Source: Acidobacteriota bacterium
GTDB taxonomy: Bacteria; Acidobacteriota; Terriglobia; Terriglobales; Acidobacteriaceae
Length of the DNA stretch: 64,000 nt
Direction: 5' to 3'
NCBI GenBank assembly: GCA_021846275.1
Contig: JAJZBZ010000007.1
Span: forward strand, 1-64,000
Below the pieces are notes generated by a model. It worked only from the letters and a program-made list of their open reading frames with translations, did no database searches and was not told where the DNA came from. How positions within the stretch are numbered: the first letter of the stretch is position 1; every line of letters starts with the position of its first letter. The translations under genes and the position numbers were made by a program. Positions 48,191 through 56,907 of the stretch are shown here, piece by piece.

Positions 48191-50353
48191 ATGAAATACA
48201 TGAGGTTTTTCCGTTCCGTAGTGTCGCGTTGCCGGATGCGTGGAGCATGGGTGCGCCGGATTTCCGTTTGGATGTTTGCGGTGGGGTGCGCCGGACTGCC
48301 GGTTTTGCTGGCCGCGCAGAGTTGCACGGGCGCGGCGGTTGAGGCTGGTTTCACATCGGACGGCGCGTACACGGTTCGCGTGACGGCAACGAAATCGGTG
48401 TTGCGCGGGCAGACGCGGGAGGCGGGCAGGGTGGTGAGACGCGAGGCGGCGGATGCTCTCGGGCGGTATTGCGCGCTGGAGCTGCATCGGCCCGGCGAAC
48501 AGGACACGATTCGCGTGTACGGGAATGCGCCGGTGGTCACCTTCACCGTGAGCGCGGTGCGGGCGATGCAAGCGCCGCTGGATTTTCCCGTGCTGAGCGG
48601 GTTTTCCTCCGGCTTGTACCGGATGGGCCATCGGGTGCAGCCGTTTGCCGGTTATCAGTTTGGTTTTCTGGGCGAACAGGGTCCGTGGGTGCTGTTTGAC
48701 GCGCAGCGGCACGCGCTGGTGCTGTCGCCGACGGATCACTTTTTCATCACGCGGATGGAGATGCGGGAGGAGACGCTGGATTCCGGACTGGTGGCGTCGA
48801 TCGGCACGCTGCCGACAGGGTTTCGTCATACGACGGTGCTGGTTGCGGGCACGGGCATTCACGCGACGCTGCGCGCGTGGGGCGAGGCGATGCAGGCCTG
48901 GTCGGCGCGACCGCGCGTTGCCAACGATGGCGACCCGCTGCTGCGCAGCCTGAGCTACTGGACGGACAACGGGGCGACGTATTACTACAAGTACGACGCG
49001 AAGCTCGGATACACGGGAACGCTGCTGGCGATGGCGGCGAAATATCGCGCGGATGGAGTGGCGCCGGGGCTGATGCAACTGGATAGCTGGTTTTATCCGA
49101 AGGGTCCGCAGAAGGACTGGCGGATCTTCAACTGGAAGAATGGCGCGGGCGGGGCGTATTTGTACGAGCCGGACAAGCGGCTGTTTCCGGATGGGATGGG
49201 CGCTTTCGCCGAGCAGGTGAAACTGCCGCTGGCCGTGCATGGGCGCTGGATTGATGCGAGCAGTCCGTATCGCAGCGAGTACAAAATGTCGGGCAATGTG
49301 ATCATCGATCCGCGCTACTGGGAGGCAACGGCGAAGTGGATGGTGGCGGCGCACGTTGTGGTGTATGAGCAGGACTGGCTCGGCTCGTTTGCGCAGGCGG
49401 AGCAGAACCTGACGGACCCGGAGAAGTTTCACGATGAGATGGCGCGGGCGATGAGCGCGCGCGGAATCACGATGCAGTATTGCATGGGCGCGCCGGCGGA
49501 CTACATGCAGGGCGCGCGCTACGCGAACCTGACGACGATCCGCACGAGCGATGATCGCTTTGAGCGGAAGAAGTGGGACTCGTTTCTGTACGATTCGCAG
49601 ATGGCGTATGCGCTGGGCATCTGGCCGTGGACGGATGTTTTCATGAGCGCGGAGACGCCGAATCTGGTGTTGTCCACGCTCTCGTCGGGGCCGGTGGGAG
49701 TGGGTGACGCGCTGGATGCGATTGACGCGGAGAACCTGAAGCGCGCGGCGCGCAGCGATGGCGTTCTGGTGAAGCCGGATGGTGGGATTCGTCCGCTGGA
49801 CCGGGTCTATCTTTCGGATGCGCGCAACGAAGCGGCACCGATGATCGCGGTGGCTGAATCCGGGCAGCAGGCCGGGCGTGTCAGCTATGTTTTTGCCTAT
49901 CCGCGCGGCGCGCAGACCGAGGCGACGTTCACTCCAGCCGAGCTTGGCTATGCGGGCGAGGTGTATCTCTACGACTGGCGCAGCGGCGCAGGGACGGCTG
50001 TGGCGTCCGATGGACGGGCCGAACTGGCGCTGCGCGATGGCTGGGGCTATGCGGTGGTTGCGCCGGTGCTGCGCGGCGGGCTGGCGCTGATTGGCGATCC
50101 GCAGATGATTGCCACGGCGGGCAAACGGCGGCTCTCCGCGCGCGTGGAAGCGGGCGGAACACTCGCAGTTCAACTACTGTTTACTCGCGGCGAAACAAAA
50201 CAGGAACTGCTTGTGTACGCGGCTACAAATCCGAAGGCAACGGCAACGGCTGGGCGCGTGGTTGATTCCCACTACGACGCCACGCAGCACCTTCTGCACC
50301 TGACGCTGGCCGCGGGAGCAGGCGGCGTGGCCGGAGTTCGCATCCAGCCCTGA
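48191..50353 (+). CDS. Exported TIM-barrel glycosidase-like protein
   Basis: A 720-residue protein with a long basic signal region (MKYMRFFRSVVSRCRMRGAW, then a hydrophobic helix ending VLLAAQSC). The N-terminal 250 residues are beta-rich. The middle looks like a GH36/GH31-type barrel: LSYWTDNGATYYYKYDAK, MQLDSWFYPKGP, VHGRWIDASSPYR, VIIDPRYWEATAKWM and VVYEQDWLGSFAQAE. A small beta domain completes it. Candidate catalytic acids are in QLDSW and YEQDW but are not proven. I do not recognise the exact family; an alpha-glycosidase acting outside the cytoplasm is inferred. It follows the TonB receptor by 83 bp and may be co-transcribed. Confidence 0.7.
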   Translation: MKYMRFFRSVVSRCRMRGAWVRRISVWMFAVGCAGLPVLLAAQSCTGAAVEAGFTSDGAYTVRVTATKSVLRGQTREAGRVVRREAADALGRYCALELHRPGEQDTIRVYGNAPVVTFTVSAVRAMQAPLDFPVLSGFSSGLYRMGHRVQPFAGYQFGFLGEQGPWVLFDAQRHALVLSPTDHFFITRMEMREETLDSGLVASIGTLPTGFRHTTVLVAGTGIHATLRAWGEAMQAWSARPRVANDGDPLLRSLSYWTDNGATYYYKYDAKLGYTGTLLAMAAKYRADGVAPGLMQLDSWFYPKGPQKDWRIFNWKNGAGGAYLYEPDKRLFPDGMGAFAEQVKLPLAVHGRWIDASSPYRSEYKMSGNVIIDPRYWEATAKWMVAAHVVVYEQDWLGSFAQAEQNLTDPEKFHDEMARAMSARGITMQYCMGAPADYMQGARYANLTTIRTSDDRFERKKWDSFLYDSQMAYALGIWPWTDVFMSAETPNLVLSTLSSGPVGVGDALDAIDAENLKRAARSDGVLVKPDGGIRPLDRVYLSDARNEAAPMIAVAESGQQAGRVSYVFAYPRGAQTEATFTPAELGYAGEVYLYDWRSGAGTAVASDGRAELALRDGWGYAVVAPVLRGGLALIGDPQMIATAGKRRLSARVEAGGTLAVQLLFTRGETKQELLVYAATNPKATATAGRVVDSHYDATQHLLHLTLAAGAGGVAGVRIQP

Positions 50354-50480
50354 GAGCGGCGAGAAGCAGCCGGGGATGGAAGATGGCGGAGGCATGGCTC
50401 GAACGGCCTGAGAACCGGGTTGGCTGCCCGCTCCCGACGACGGGCGGCTGACGGCTACAATAGGGGCGGGAGTAGAGCTG

Positions 50481-53033
50481 GTGGCGAAGCGATTCATCTG
50501 TATTCACGGGCATTTTTATCAGCCTCCGCGGGAGAATCCGTGGCTGGAGACGGTGGAGACGCAGGAGTCGGCGGCGCCGTATCACGACTGGAACGAACGG
50601 ATCACGGCGGAGTGTTATGCGACGAATGGCGCGTCGCGGATTGTGGACAAGCGCAACCGCATTGTGCGGATTGTGAACAACTATGCGCGGATGAGTTTCA
50701 ACTTTGGTCCGACGCTGCTGAGCTGGCTGGCGGAGAAGGCTCCGCGCGCGTATCGGGCGGTGCTGGATGGGGAGCGGCGCAGCCGGGAGACGTTCAAGGG
50801 ACACAGTTCGGCGCTGGCGCAGGTGTATAACCATGTGATTCTGCCGCTGGCGAGCGAGCGCGACCGGCGGACGCAGATTCGCTGGGGGATTGCGGATTAT
50901 CGCGCGCGTTTTGGGCGGATGCCGGAGGGGATGTGGCTGGCGGAGACGGCGGCGGATGAGCGATCGCTGGAGATGCTGGCTGAGGAAGGGATTCGCTTCA
51001 CGGTGCTGGCGCCGCATCAGTGCGGGCGTGTGCGCGCGATTGAGTGGGAGCGCGGGGAAAAAACCGCGCGGCGCGGGGATGTGGCAGCGGACGAGCAGAA
51101 GCAGGCGGCAGCGCGCGCAGTGGGCGAGTGGGTGGAGACGCCGGGAGACGCGACGCGGGCGACGGTGGATACGACGCGGCCGTATCTGGTGCGGTTTGCA
51201 TCGGGCCGTTCGCTGGCGGTGTTTTTTTACAACGGGCCGATCTCTCGCGCGGTGGCGTTCGAGGGGTTGCTGAACTCGGGCGAGGCGTTTGCGTCACGGC
51301 TGAAGACGGGCTTTCGCGAGGGGGCGCAGACGGCGCAGCTGGTGCATATTGCCACGGATGGGGAGAGCTATGGGCACCACCACAAGCATGGCGAGATGGC
51401 GCTGAGCTACGCGCTGAAGCTGATGGAAGAGGACGCGACGGTGGGGCTGGCGAATTATGGGAGTTTTCTGGCCGAGTATCCGCCGACGATGGAGGCGGAG
51501 ATTGTCGAGAATACTTCGTGGAGCTGCTCGCATGGGGTGGAGCGATGGAGGTCGGATTGCGGCTGCAACGGGGGACGCGCGGGCTGGAACCAGAAGTGGC
51601 GCGGGCCGCTGCGCGAGGCGCTGGACATGGTGCGCGATGGCGTGGTGGCGCTGACGGAGGAGTTGGGTGGGCGACTGTTTCAGGATGTTTGGGCGGCGCG
51701 GGACGGGTATATTCGCGTGCTGCTGGATCGCTCGGCGGAGAGTGAGTTTCTGAACGAATTTGCGGCGCGGGAGCTGAGCCACGCGGAGCGGGTGCAGGCG
51801 CTGGGGCTGATGGAGATGCAGCGGCATGCGCAGTTGATGTACACGAGCTGCGGATGGTTTTTTGACGATATTTCCGGCATTGAGACGGTGCAGGTGATTG
51901 CGTATGCGGCGCGGGTGCTGCAACTGGCGCGGGCGGTGAGCGGGGAGCTGACGCTTGATCTGGAAGATCGTTTTCTGGCGAAGCTGGCGGAGGCGAAATC
52001 GAATGTGGCGTCGGAGGGCGATGGCGAGCGGATTTATCGCGAGCGCGTGCTGCCGATGCAGACGACGCTGGAGCAGGTGGCGGCGCATTACGCGATCAGC
52101 GCGGTGTACTCGTCGTTTGCCGACGAGACGGAGCTTTTCTGCTATCGGATTCGGCGGCTGAGCGAGGAGACGCTCAGCTCGGGGAATGGACGGCTGGCGC
52201 TGGGGCATGTGCGGCTGGAATCGACGATCACGGACCACGCGGAGGAGTTTACGTACGCGGTTATGCACTTTGGAGACCAGAATATTTCGGCTGGCGTGAA
52301 GGCGCTGGGCCAGGGCGATGATGCGGCGCTGCGCGCCCTGACGGCGGAGCTGCGCGAGGTTGTGGGTCGAGCGGATTTTGCCGAGGTGATACGGCTGCTG
52401 GACAGGAATTACGAGCTGAAGTATTCGCTGCGCTCGCTGTTTCGCGACGAGCAGCAGAGGATTGTGCATCTAATTTTGCGCTCGGCGCTGCGCGATATTG
52501 AGGCGTCGTTGACGGGGATTTATGAGAACCACGCGAGCCTGCTGCACTATCTTTCACGAGCCGAGCTGCCGAAGCCGCAGGGGCTGACGCTGGCGGCCGG
52601 GTACGCGATCAACGTGGGTCTGAAGCGCGCGCTGGACGAGGAGACGGTGGACGCGGCGCGGGTGAGGGAACTGCTGCGGATGGCCGATGAGGACGACATT
52701 ACGCTGGACGCGACGGCGCTGAGCTATCAGGCGGACCAGAAGATGAAACGGATGATGGTGGAGCTGCAGATGACTTCGGGCGGGCTGGAGACGCTGGAGC
52801 GCGCGCTGACGCTGGCGCGGCTGCTGCGCGAGATGCCGTTCGAGTTGAATCTGTGGCAGGCGCAGAATCTGTGGTACGAGATATTCCGCAGCGCGGAGCA
52901 CTCGCTGACCGGGCACGCGCCGGAACAACGACCGGAGTGGAAGCGGAAGTTCGACGAACTGGGCGAGTGCCTGGGGATTGCCTGCGACGAAATCACGACG
53001 GATGCACCGATGACCACCGTTCCCGGCGACTAG
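50481..53033 (+). CDS. Glycoside hydrolase family 57 protein with DUF3536 region
   Basis: An 850-residue protein starting at GTG 50481 after GGGAG. The GH57 motifs are clear: IHGHFYQPPRENP (8-20), RRTQIRWGIADYRARFG and MPEGMWLAETAADERSLEML with the predicted nucleophile Glu155, then HQCG, and THE-like text HIATDGESYGHHHKHGE carrying the second acid. The C-terminal half (after about 400) is a helical region matching the domain often fused to this GH57 subgroup. No signal peptide is seen, so the enzyme is cytoplasmic and may act on glycogen-type alpha-glucans. Its stop codon abuts the short repeat copy. Confidence 0.88.
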   Translation: MAKRFICIHGHFYQPPRENPWLETVETQESAAPYHDWNERITAECYATNGASRIVDKRNRIVRIVNNYARMSFNFGPTLLSWLAEKAPRAYRAVLDGERRSRETFKGHSSALAQVYNHVILPLASERDRRTQIRWGIADYRARFGRMPEGMWLAETAADERSLEMLAEEGIRFTVLAPHQCGRVRAIEWERGEKTARRGDVAADEQKQAAARAVGEWVETPGDATRATVDTTRPYLVRFASGRSLAVFFYNGPISRAVAFEGLLNSGEAFASRLKTGFREGAQTAQLVHIATDGESYGHHHKHGEMALSYALKLMEEDATVGLANYGSFLAEYPPTMEAEIVENTSWSCSHGVERWRSDCGCNGGRAGWNQKWRGPLREALDMVRDGVVALTEELGGRLFQDVWAARDGYIRVLLDRSAESEFLNEFAARELSHAERVQALGLMEMQRHAQLMYTSCGWFFDDISGIETVQVIAYAARVLQLARAVSGELTLDLEDRFLAKLAEAKSNVASEGDGERIYRERVLPMQTTLEQVAAHYAISAVYSSFADETELFCYRIRRLSEETLSSGNGRLALGHVRLESTITDHAEEFTYAVMHFGDQNISAGVKALGQGDDAALRALTAELREVVGRADFAEVIRLLDRNYELKYSLRSLFRDEQQRIVHLILRSALRDIEASLTGIYENHASLLHYLSRAELPKPQGLTLAAGYAINVGLKRALDEETVDAARVRELLRMADEDDITLDATALSYQADQKMKRMMVELQMTSGGLETLERALTLARLLREMPFELNLWQAQNLWYEIFRSAEHSLTGHAPEQRPEWKRKFDELGECLGIACDEITTDAPMTTVPGD

Positions 53034-53230
53034 CATTGCATGCAGGCATTGCATGCAGCGGACGCGCGCTTTGCGCGCCACGGACGGTTGTTACCGCTCC
53101 CGTTGGTCGCGGGTGGGCGCTTGCTGAGGACGACGGGAAAGCAAAACATCAGCAAAGGCAGCGATGGCGCTGGCATCTATTTTTCCCACCCAAGCGAAGC
53201 CTGGATGGGGCACCCGGTTTTGTTGAGAGT
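53034..53230. repeat. Short copy of the mosaic repeat
   Basis: Starts right at the GH57 stop with two GCATTGCATGCAG units, then GCGCGCTTTGCGCGC, and a TTGTTACCGCTCCCGTTGG-like stretch, as in arm B (34928-35090). It then jumps to a GCGCTGGCATCT segment and the outer-end text CCCACCCAAGCGAAGCCTGG, as in arm B near 35915-35960. The middle modules (hairpins, heptamers, palindrome core) are missing. It separates GH57 from the convergent membrane protein gene. Confidence 0.8.
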
Positions 53231-53246
53231 GACGGGAAAATCAGAA

Positions 53247-53654
53247 TTAGCGCAGTGCGGCGCGGACTTCGGGGCGGACGAGGTAGAGAAAGAGCAGGAG
53301 ATTGAGCAGGATCTGGACGAAGCCGACCTCGTAGGGCATGGCGTGGCGGAGCATGAGCCAGAGGCAGTAGCTCATGGGCAGGAAGACGGCGGCGAGCGTG
53401 AGCGACCATGCCCAGCGGAAGAGCAGGACAAGGCCGAAGCCGGCGATGAGGAACAGCACGGCGAGCACGAGATAGAGCGGGTGCGCGTGATGGGTGGCGA
53501 CGCGCGAGGTGACCATGGCGGAGAGGCCGAGCATGTAGAGGCCGATGAAGAAGAGTCCGGGCAGGCGCAGGAGCGGATTGGATTTGGCGCTGGTGAGTGG
53601 CTGGAGCGGAACTTTCCGGGTGAGTTCGTCGGGTGGTTCGGGGTTGGCGCTCAT
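53247..53654 (-). CDS. Small integral membrane protein, unknown
   Basis: A 135-residue protein, ATG 53654 after GGAGC. Four hydrophobic helices: about 32-50 (RLPGLFFIGLYMLGLSAMV), 60-82, 84-103 and 112-128. The N-terminal 28 residues are hydrophilic and Pro-rich. There is no recognised motif. It follows the cytochrome gene on the same strand by 40 bp. The gap contains two copies of a GCGCTCCTT-type 14-base direct repeat that includes the ribosome-binding site. A link to electron transport is only positional. Confidence 0.65.
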   Translation of the reverse strand: MSANPEPPDELTRKVPLQPLTSAKSNPLLRLPGLFFIGLYMLGLSAMVTSRVATHHAHPLYLVLAVLFLIAGFGLVLLFRWAWSLTLAAVFLPMSYCLWLMLRHAMPYEVGFVQILLNLLLFLYLVRPEVRAALR

Positions 53655-53694
53655 GGTTGCTCCTTGAATGCGCTCCTTCGGGGAATGCGCTCCT

Positions 53695-54060
53695 TCACAG
53701 TGTATGCAGGTAGGCGAGCAGGTCTTCGAGGTCGGCATCGCTGATGGGGACGGGCTGCATCATGCCGTGTCCGTAGAGGATGGTCTGGGTGATGCGTGCG
53801 CCGGTGGGCGGCGCGCCGGAGGGCATGGATTTGAGTTTGGTGAGCGCCTGAAGGCCGGGCCCGTGGAGACTGTGGGTGGTTGTTGGATAGTGGCAGCGGG
53901 CGCAGTGGGACTGGAAGACGGCAGCGCCGCGCGCCTCCTGTGGCGTGAACTGGGAAGCGGGTTTGGATGGAGGAAGTGGTCGGCAGCCGGACAACAGGAA
54001 CGCGCTTGTGAGAGCCAGGCTGAGAAGCGCCTGGATGCGGATCTGTTTTTGTCGTTGCAC
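53695..54060 (-). CDS. c-type cytochrome lipoprotein
   Basis: A 121-residue protein with a signal helix and lipobox ending in Cys26 (FLLSGC). The mature domain has one haem-attachment motif CARCH (53-57) in FQSHCARCHYPT, a GPGLQAL segment and a likely Met ligand in YGHGMMQPVPISD. The C-terminal helix DADLEDLLAYLHTL is typical of class I cytochromes. It is anchored in a membrane and acts in the periplasm as an electron carrier. It lies 42 bp downstream of the D-Ala-D-Ala carboxypeptidase gene. Confidence 0.9.
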   Translation of the reverse strand: MQRQKQIRIQALLSLALTSAFLLSGCRPLPPSKPASQFTPQEARGAAVFQSHCARCHYPTTTHSLHGPGLQALTKLKSMPSGAPPTGARITQTILYGHGMMQPVPISDADLEDLLAYLHTL

Positions 54061-54102
54061 AGCCTGATTGTATCGCGCGGCGACCTTTGGCCGGAGCCGG
54101 TT

Positions 54103-55704
54103 TCACTCGGCTGCGGCGACGGCGAGGCAGAGTTTGTCGATGGCCTGGACGGTTGCGTGTTCGGCGGCGTCGTTGGGCAGATGGCCGTTGACGAGGATGG
54201 AGAAGACGAGAGTTTTTCCGCTGGCGGCGGTGAGGTATCCGCTGAGGGTGCTGACTTCGCTGAGCGAGCCGGTTTTGGCCTGAATGCGACCGTTGAGCGG
54301 GGTGTTGCCGAAGCGTGCGGCGAGTGTGCCGTCCTCGCCGCCGACGGGAAGGCTCCGGCGCCACTCGGCACCCCAGGGCTGGCGAGCGGCGTAGGCGAGC
54401 AGAGTGGTGTAGGCGCGCGGGGTGATGAGGTCGCTCATGCTCATGCCGGAGCCGTCGTGGAAGAAGAAATCCTGGGGCGCGACGCCGGCCTGAAGGAGGA
54501 ACTGACGGACGACGCGCACACCCTGAGCGTAACTGCCGTCGGCGCCGAAGGTGCTTCCGAGCATGCGCAGGAGCAGCTCGGCGTGGAGGTTCTGGCTGAC
54601 TTTGTTGGTGACGACGATGTCTTCGGCGACGGGCGGCGACTGGTGCGAGGCGAGGATATGACGGCCATCAACGGGTGCGGCGAAGGTGTCGAGTTGCACG
54701 GGATGGAGCGTGAGGGGTTCGGCCTGTTCGATGGCGTAGTCGGTGGTGACGGCGCTGAGGCGATGGCGGGCGCGGGCTGTGCCGGTGACGGAGATGCCGC
54801 GCTGGGTGAGGAGCATGCGCAGGGACGCGGCGGCGAATTCGGCGGGGTCTTCGATGGCCATGGGAGCGACGTAGCCGGTGGGCGGAATGGTTCCCCACAG
54901 GCGTACGAGACGCGAGCCGGGCATGCGGTCGAGGCCTGGTTCGGCATTGGCATCGCTGGGGGCGACGCGAGCGGAATTTTCCAGCGTGTAGAACGGAGTG
55001 GGCGGCATCCAGGTGTCGGTCGTGCCGCCAGCGGCGTCGCCGGTGACGTGAAGGTGGACAACATTGTCGTCAAGCGTGAGCGCGGAGACGGGCGCGCCGT
55101 AACTCCAGACGAGATCGTCCCAGCCCCAGCCGACGCCGTAGGGCTGCCAGGCGAAGAGCGTGTCGTCGCCGATGATGTTGCCGTCGATGGAGCGAATGCC
55201 CCGCGCGGACAACTGGTCACAGAGCGAGGCGAGGTCGGCGAGCGGGTCGCGTGGCGGGAGCGGATGGTCGGCGGCTTCGCGGCGATTGCGATAGGGGTAG
55301 TTGCGCGCGCTCATCGTCGGGTCACCGGAGCCGAGCAGGATGAGGTCGCCGTGGAGTGTGCCGTCGGCGTCGATGGAGCCGGTGGTGACGAGGCGCGTGG
55401 TCCAGGTGAGCGTGTTGACGGGCAGCAGGGCCGAGGCGGCGGCGGTGGTGAGCAGTTTGGTATTCGATGCCGGGGTGAAGCGCTCTTTGTCGTGCCAGGC
55501 GAAGAGGACGCGGCCGTCGAGCGTGGTGATGCGCACGCCGACGTGAGATTGAGCGAGCGCGGGCGAGGCGAGGATGGGCAGGAGGCTTTGGGCGAGTGTG
55601 GAATCGGGCTGCGGCTCGGGCTGAGGCGCGGCGGCGCGAGCGGTGAGGGAGCAGGCGAGCAGGCAGACGGCGAGCAGGATGCGGCGCGAAAAAAGGGACG
55701 GCAT
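54103..55704 (-). CDS. dacB: D-alanyl-D-alanine carboxypeptidase/endopeptidase (PBP4 type)
   Basis: A 533-residue S13-family protein with a signal peptide (1-25). The active-site triad is visible: SNTK with Ser80 and Lys83 in RFTPASNTKLLTTAAA, SQN in NKVSQNLHAELLLR, and KTG in IQAKTGSLSEVSTLSGYL. The insert between SxxK and SxN (about 90-360) is the large extra domain typical of PBP4. It trims or cleaves peptidoglycan cross-links in the periplasm. ATG 55704 starts MPSLFSRR; upstream in-frame codons lack protein-like character. The stop is 42 bp from the cytochrome start. Confidence 0.92.
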   Translation of the reverse strand: MPSLFSRRILLAVCLLACSLTARAAAPQPEPQPDSTLAQSLLPILASPALAQSHVGVRITTLDGRVLFAWHDKERFTPASNTKLLTTAAASALLPVNTLTWTTRLVTTGSIDADGTLHGDLILLGSGDPTMSARNYPYRNRREAADHPLPPRDPLADLASLCDQLSARGIRSIDGNIIGDDTLFAWQPYGVGWGWDDLVWSYGAPVSALTLDDNVVHLHVTGDAAGGTTDTWMPPTPFYTLENSARVAPSDANAEPGLDRMPGSRLVRLWGTIPPTGYVAPMAIEDPAEFAAASLRMLLTQRGISVTGTARARHRLSAVTTDYAIEQAEPLTLHPVQLDTFAAPVDGRHILASHQSPPVAEDIVVTNKVSQNLHAELLLRMLGSTFGADGSYAQGVRVVRQFLLQAGVAPQDFFFHDGSGMSMSDLITPRAYTTLLAYAARQPWGAEWRRSLPVGGEDGTLAARFGNTPLNGRIQAKTGSLSEVSTLSGYLTAASGKTLVFSILVNGHLPNDAAEHATVQAIDKLCLAVAAAE

Positions 55705-55751
55705 AGGCGGAGTGTAGACGACCGCGCGTGGATGGGAGAACAGGAATTTTG

Positions 55752-56048
55752 CTATTTCATGTGGATTTTGGCGCGAATCCAGAGGCTGCCGAAGACGAAG
55801 AAGGCGATGGTCCAGACGACGACGGCGGCGGGGAATCCGCAGTAGCGATAAGTGTCGGCGTAGTCCACGCTGTGATGGCCGAGCTGGTTCCAGAAGAGCA
55901 GCGCGAAGATGGAGAGCGCGGTGACGAGGAAGAATGTGAAGAATCCGGAGGCGGCGGCGAGCAGGACGCTGGTGAAGAATCCGAAGCCTTCGAGCGGGAA
56001 TCCGAGGAACGTTCCGCTGCGGCGAGTGGTTGAGGCTTGCTCGGTCAT
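55752..56048 (-). CDS. Small membrane protein, three helices
   Basis: ATG 56048 follows GGAGACCACC. The 98-residue product begins MTEQASTTRRSGTFLGFPLE and has hydrophobic helices at about 23-50 (FFTSVLLAAASGFFTFFLVT, then SIFALLF) and 74-93. The tail ends SLWIRAKIHMK. No known motif. It lies 47 bp upstream of the carboxypeptidase gene on the same strand and 74 bp from the divergent gene at 56123. Function unknown. Confidence 0.65.
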   Translation of the reverse strand: MTEQASTTRRSGTFLGFPLEGFGFFTSVLLAAASGFFTFFLVTALSIFALLFWNQLGHHSVDYADTYRYCGFPAAVVVWTIAFFVFGSLWIRAKIHMK

Positions 56049-56122
56049 GGTGGTCTCCGTGCGAGTGGGGCGATGCGGCGTGGCTGTGCATCGTTGCGCC
56101 CGCGTATTTAGTATAGGAAACA

Positions 56123-56878
56123 ATGATGACCTCTGCACAGCTTGAGTGGTGGCCCGCGGAAAAAGTGGCTGCGAATACGACGATTGCCACGGCGGCGAAT
56201 GGATTGCGATTTACCAGTTGGGCGGAGGCGCGGATTTCGCACGCGGAGATGGAGCATCTGGTGGGCGCGGTGCCGCGCGTGCTGGTGCCGGCGATTGCGG
56301 ACCACTGCTATTACTTTGTTCCGCTGGTGGTGAGCGAGGGCAATGAGGTGATGGTTGCGCCGGCGCAGACGGAGGACGCTGCGGAACGGGCGATCTGCCA
56401 TCGGGATGTTTCGCTGGGCGTTGTGCAGGCGGTGTTTCTGTCTTCGCGGTTGACGGATGACAGGTTCAGCCTGAACTTCGAGTTCTGCATCAATGTGGCG
56501 CACAATTTTGTGGATGCGGTGGGAGTGCCTGCTGAGTTTGGTGAGCTGGCCGGGTCGCAGGCGCAGGCGGGAGTGCGTGGCGAGACAAGCAGGGAGGCGT
56601 GGGATGCGCGGCGCAAGGCTTTTCATTCGGAGGCGGACGCGGCGGCGCGCGACGGCAACGAGCGCGCGCGGAAGGATTACGAAGAGGCTGCGTTCTGCGA
56701 TGCGCTGGCGGTGTATCTGCTTTCGCTGGTGACGGATTTTGATTACCACGACCTGAGGGAGCGCGAGTATCCGCTGCTGGCGGCGCCGGCGCTGGCGGAG
56801 CGGCTGAGGCTGATGGCGAAGCTGTTTCCGCCGAATGAGGGCTACGAGTTCCAGATTCGCTATCGAAGGCGTGGGTGA
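56123..56878 (+). CDS. Conserved-looking hypothetical protein, 251 residues
   Basis: A soluble protein without signal peptide. The first half has mixed strands and helices (LEWWPAEKVAANTTIATAAN; EMEHLVGAVPRVLVPAIADH; CYYFVPLVVSEGNEVMVAP). A central segment has FSLNFEFCINVAHNFVDAVG, and the second half is helical with DLREREYPLLAAPALAERL. Codon usage fits the genome and the frame is clean over the full length, so it is a real gene. I do not recognise the family. The ends are 29 bp from the der stop (convergent). Confidence 0.65.
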   Translation: MMTSAQLEWWPAEKVAANTTIATAANGLRFTSWAEARISHAEMEHLVGAVPRVLVPAIADHCYYFVPLVVSEGNEVMVAPAQTEDAAERAICHRDVSLGVVQAVFLSSRLTDDRFSLNFEFCINVAHNFVDAVGVPAEFGELAGSQAQAGVRGETSREAWDARRKAFHSEADAAARDGNERARKDYEEAAFCDALAVYLLSLVTDFDYHDLREREYPLLAAPALAERLRLMAKLFPPNEGYEFQIRYRRRG

Positions 56879-56907
56879 TCTGGCGCGGGTTTTTCGGAAC
56901 CGGAGGG

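Noticed and set aside
46575-50173. Long Arg/His-rich open frames on the minus strand opposite the TonB receptor and the glycosidase gene.
   Set aside because: Composition (mostly Arg, His, Pro, Gln) is that of antisense frames in GC-rich genes; no protein family text is visible.
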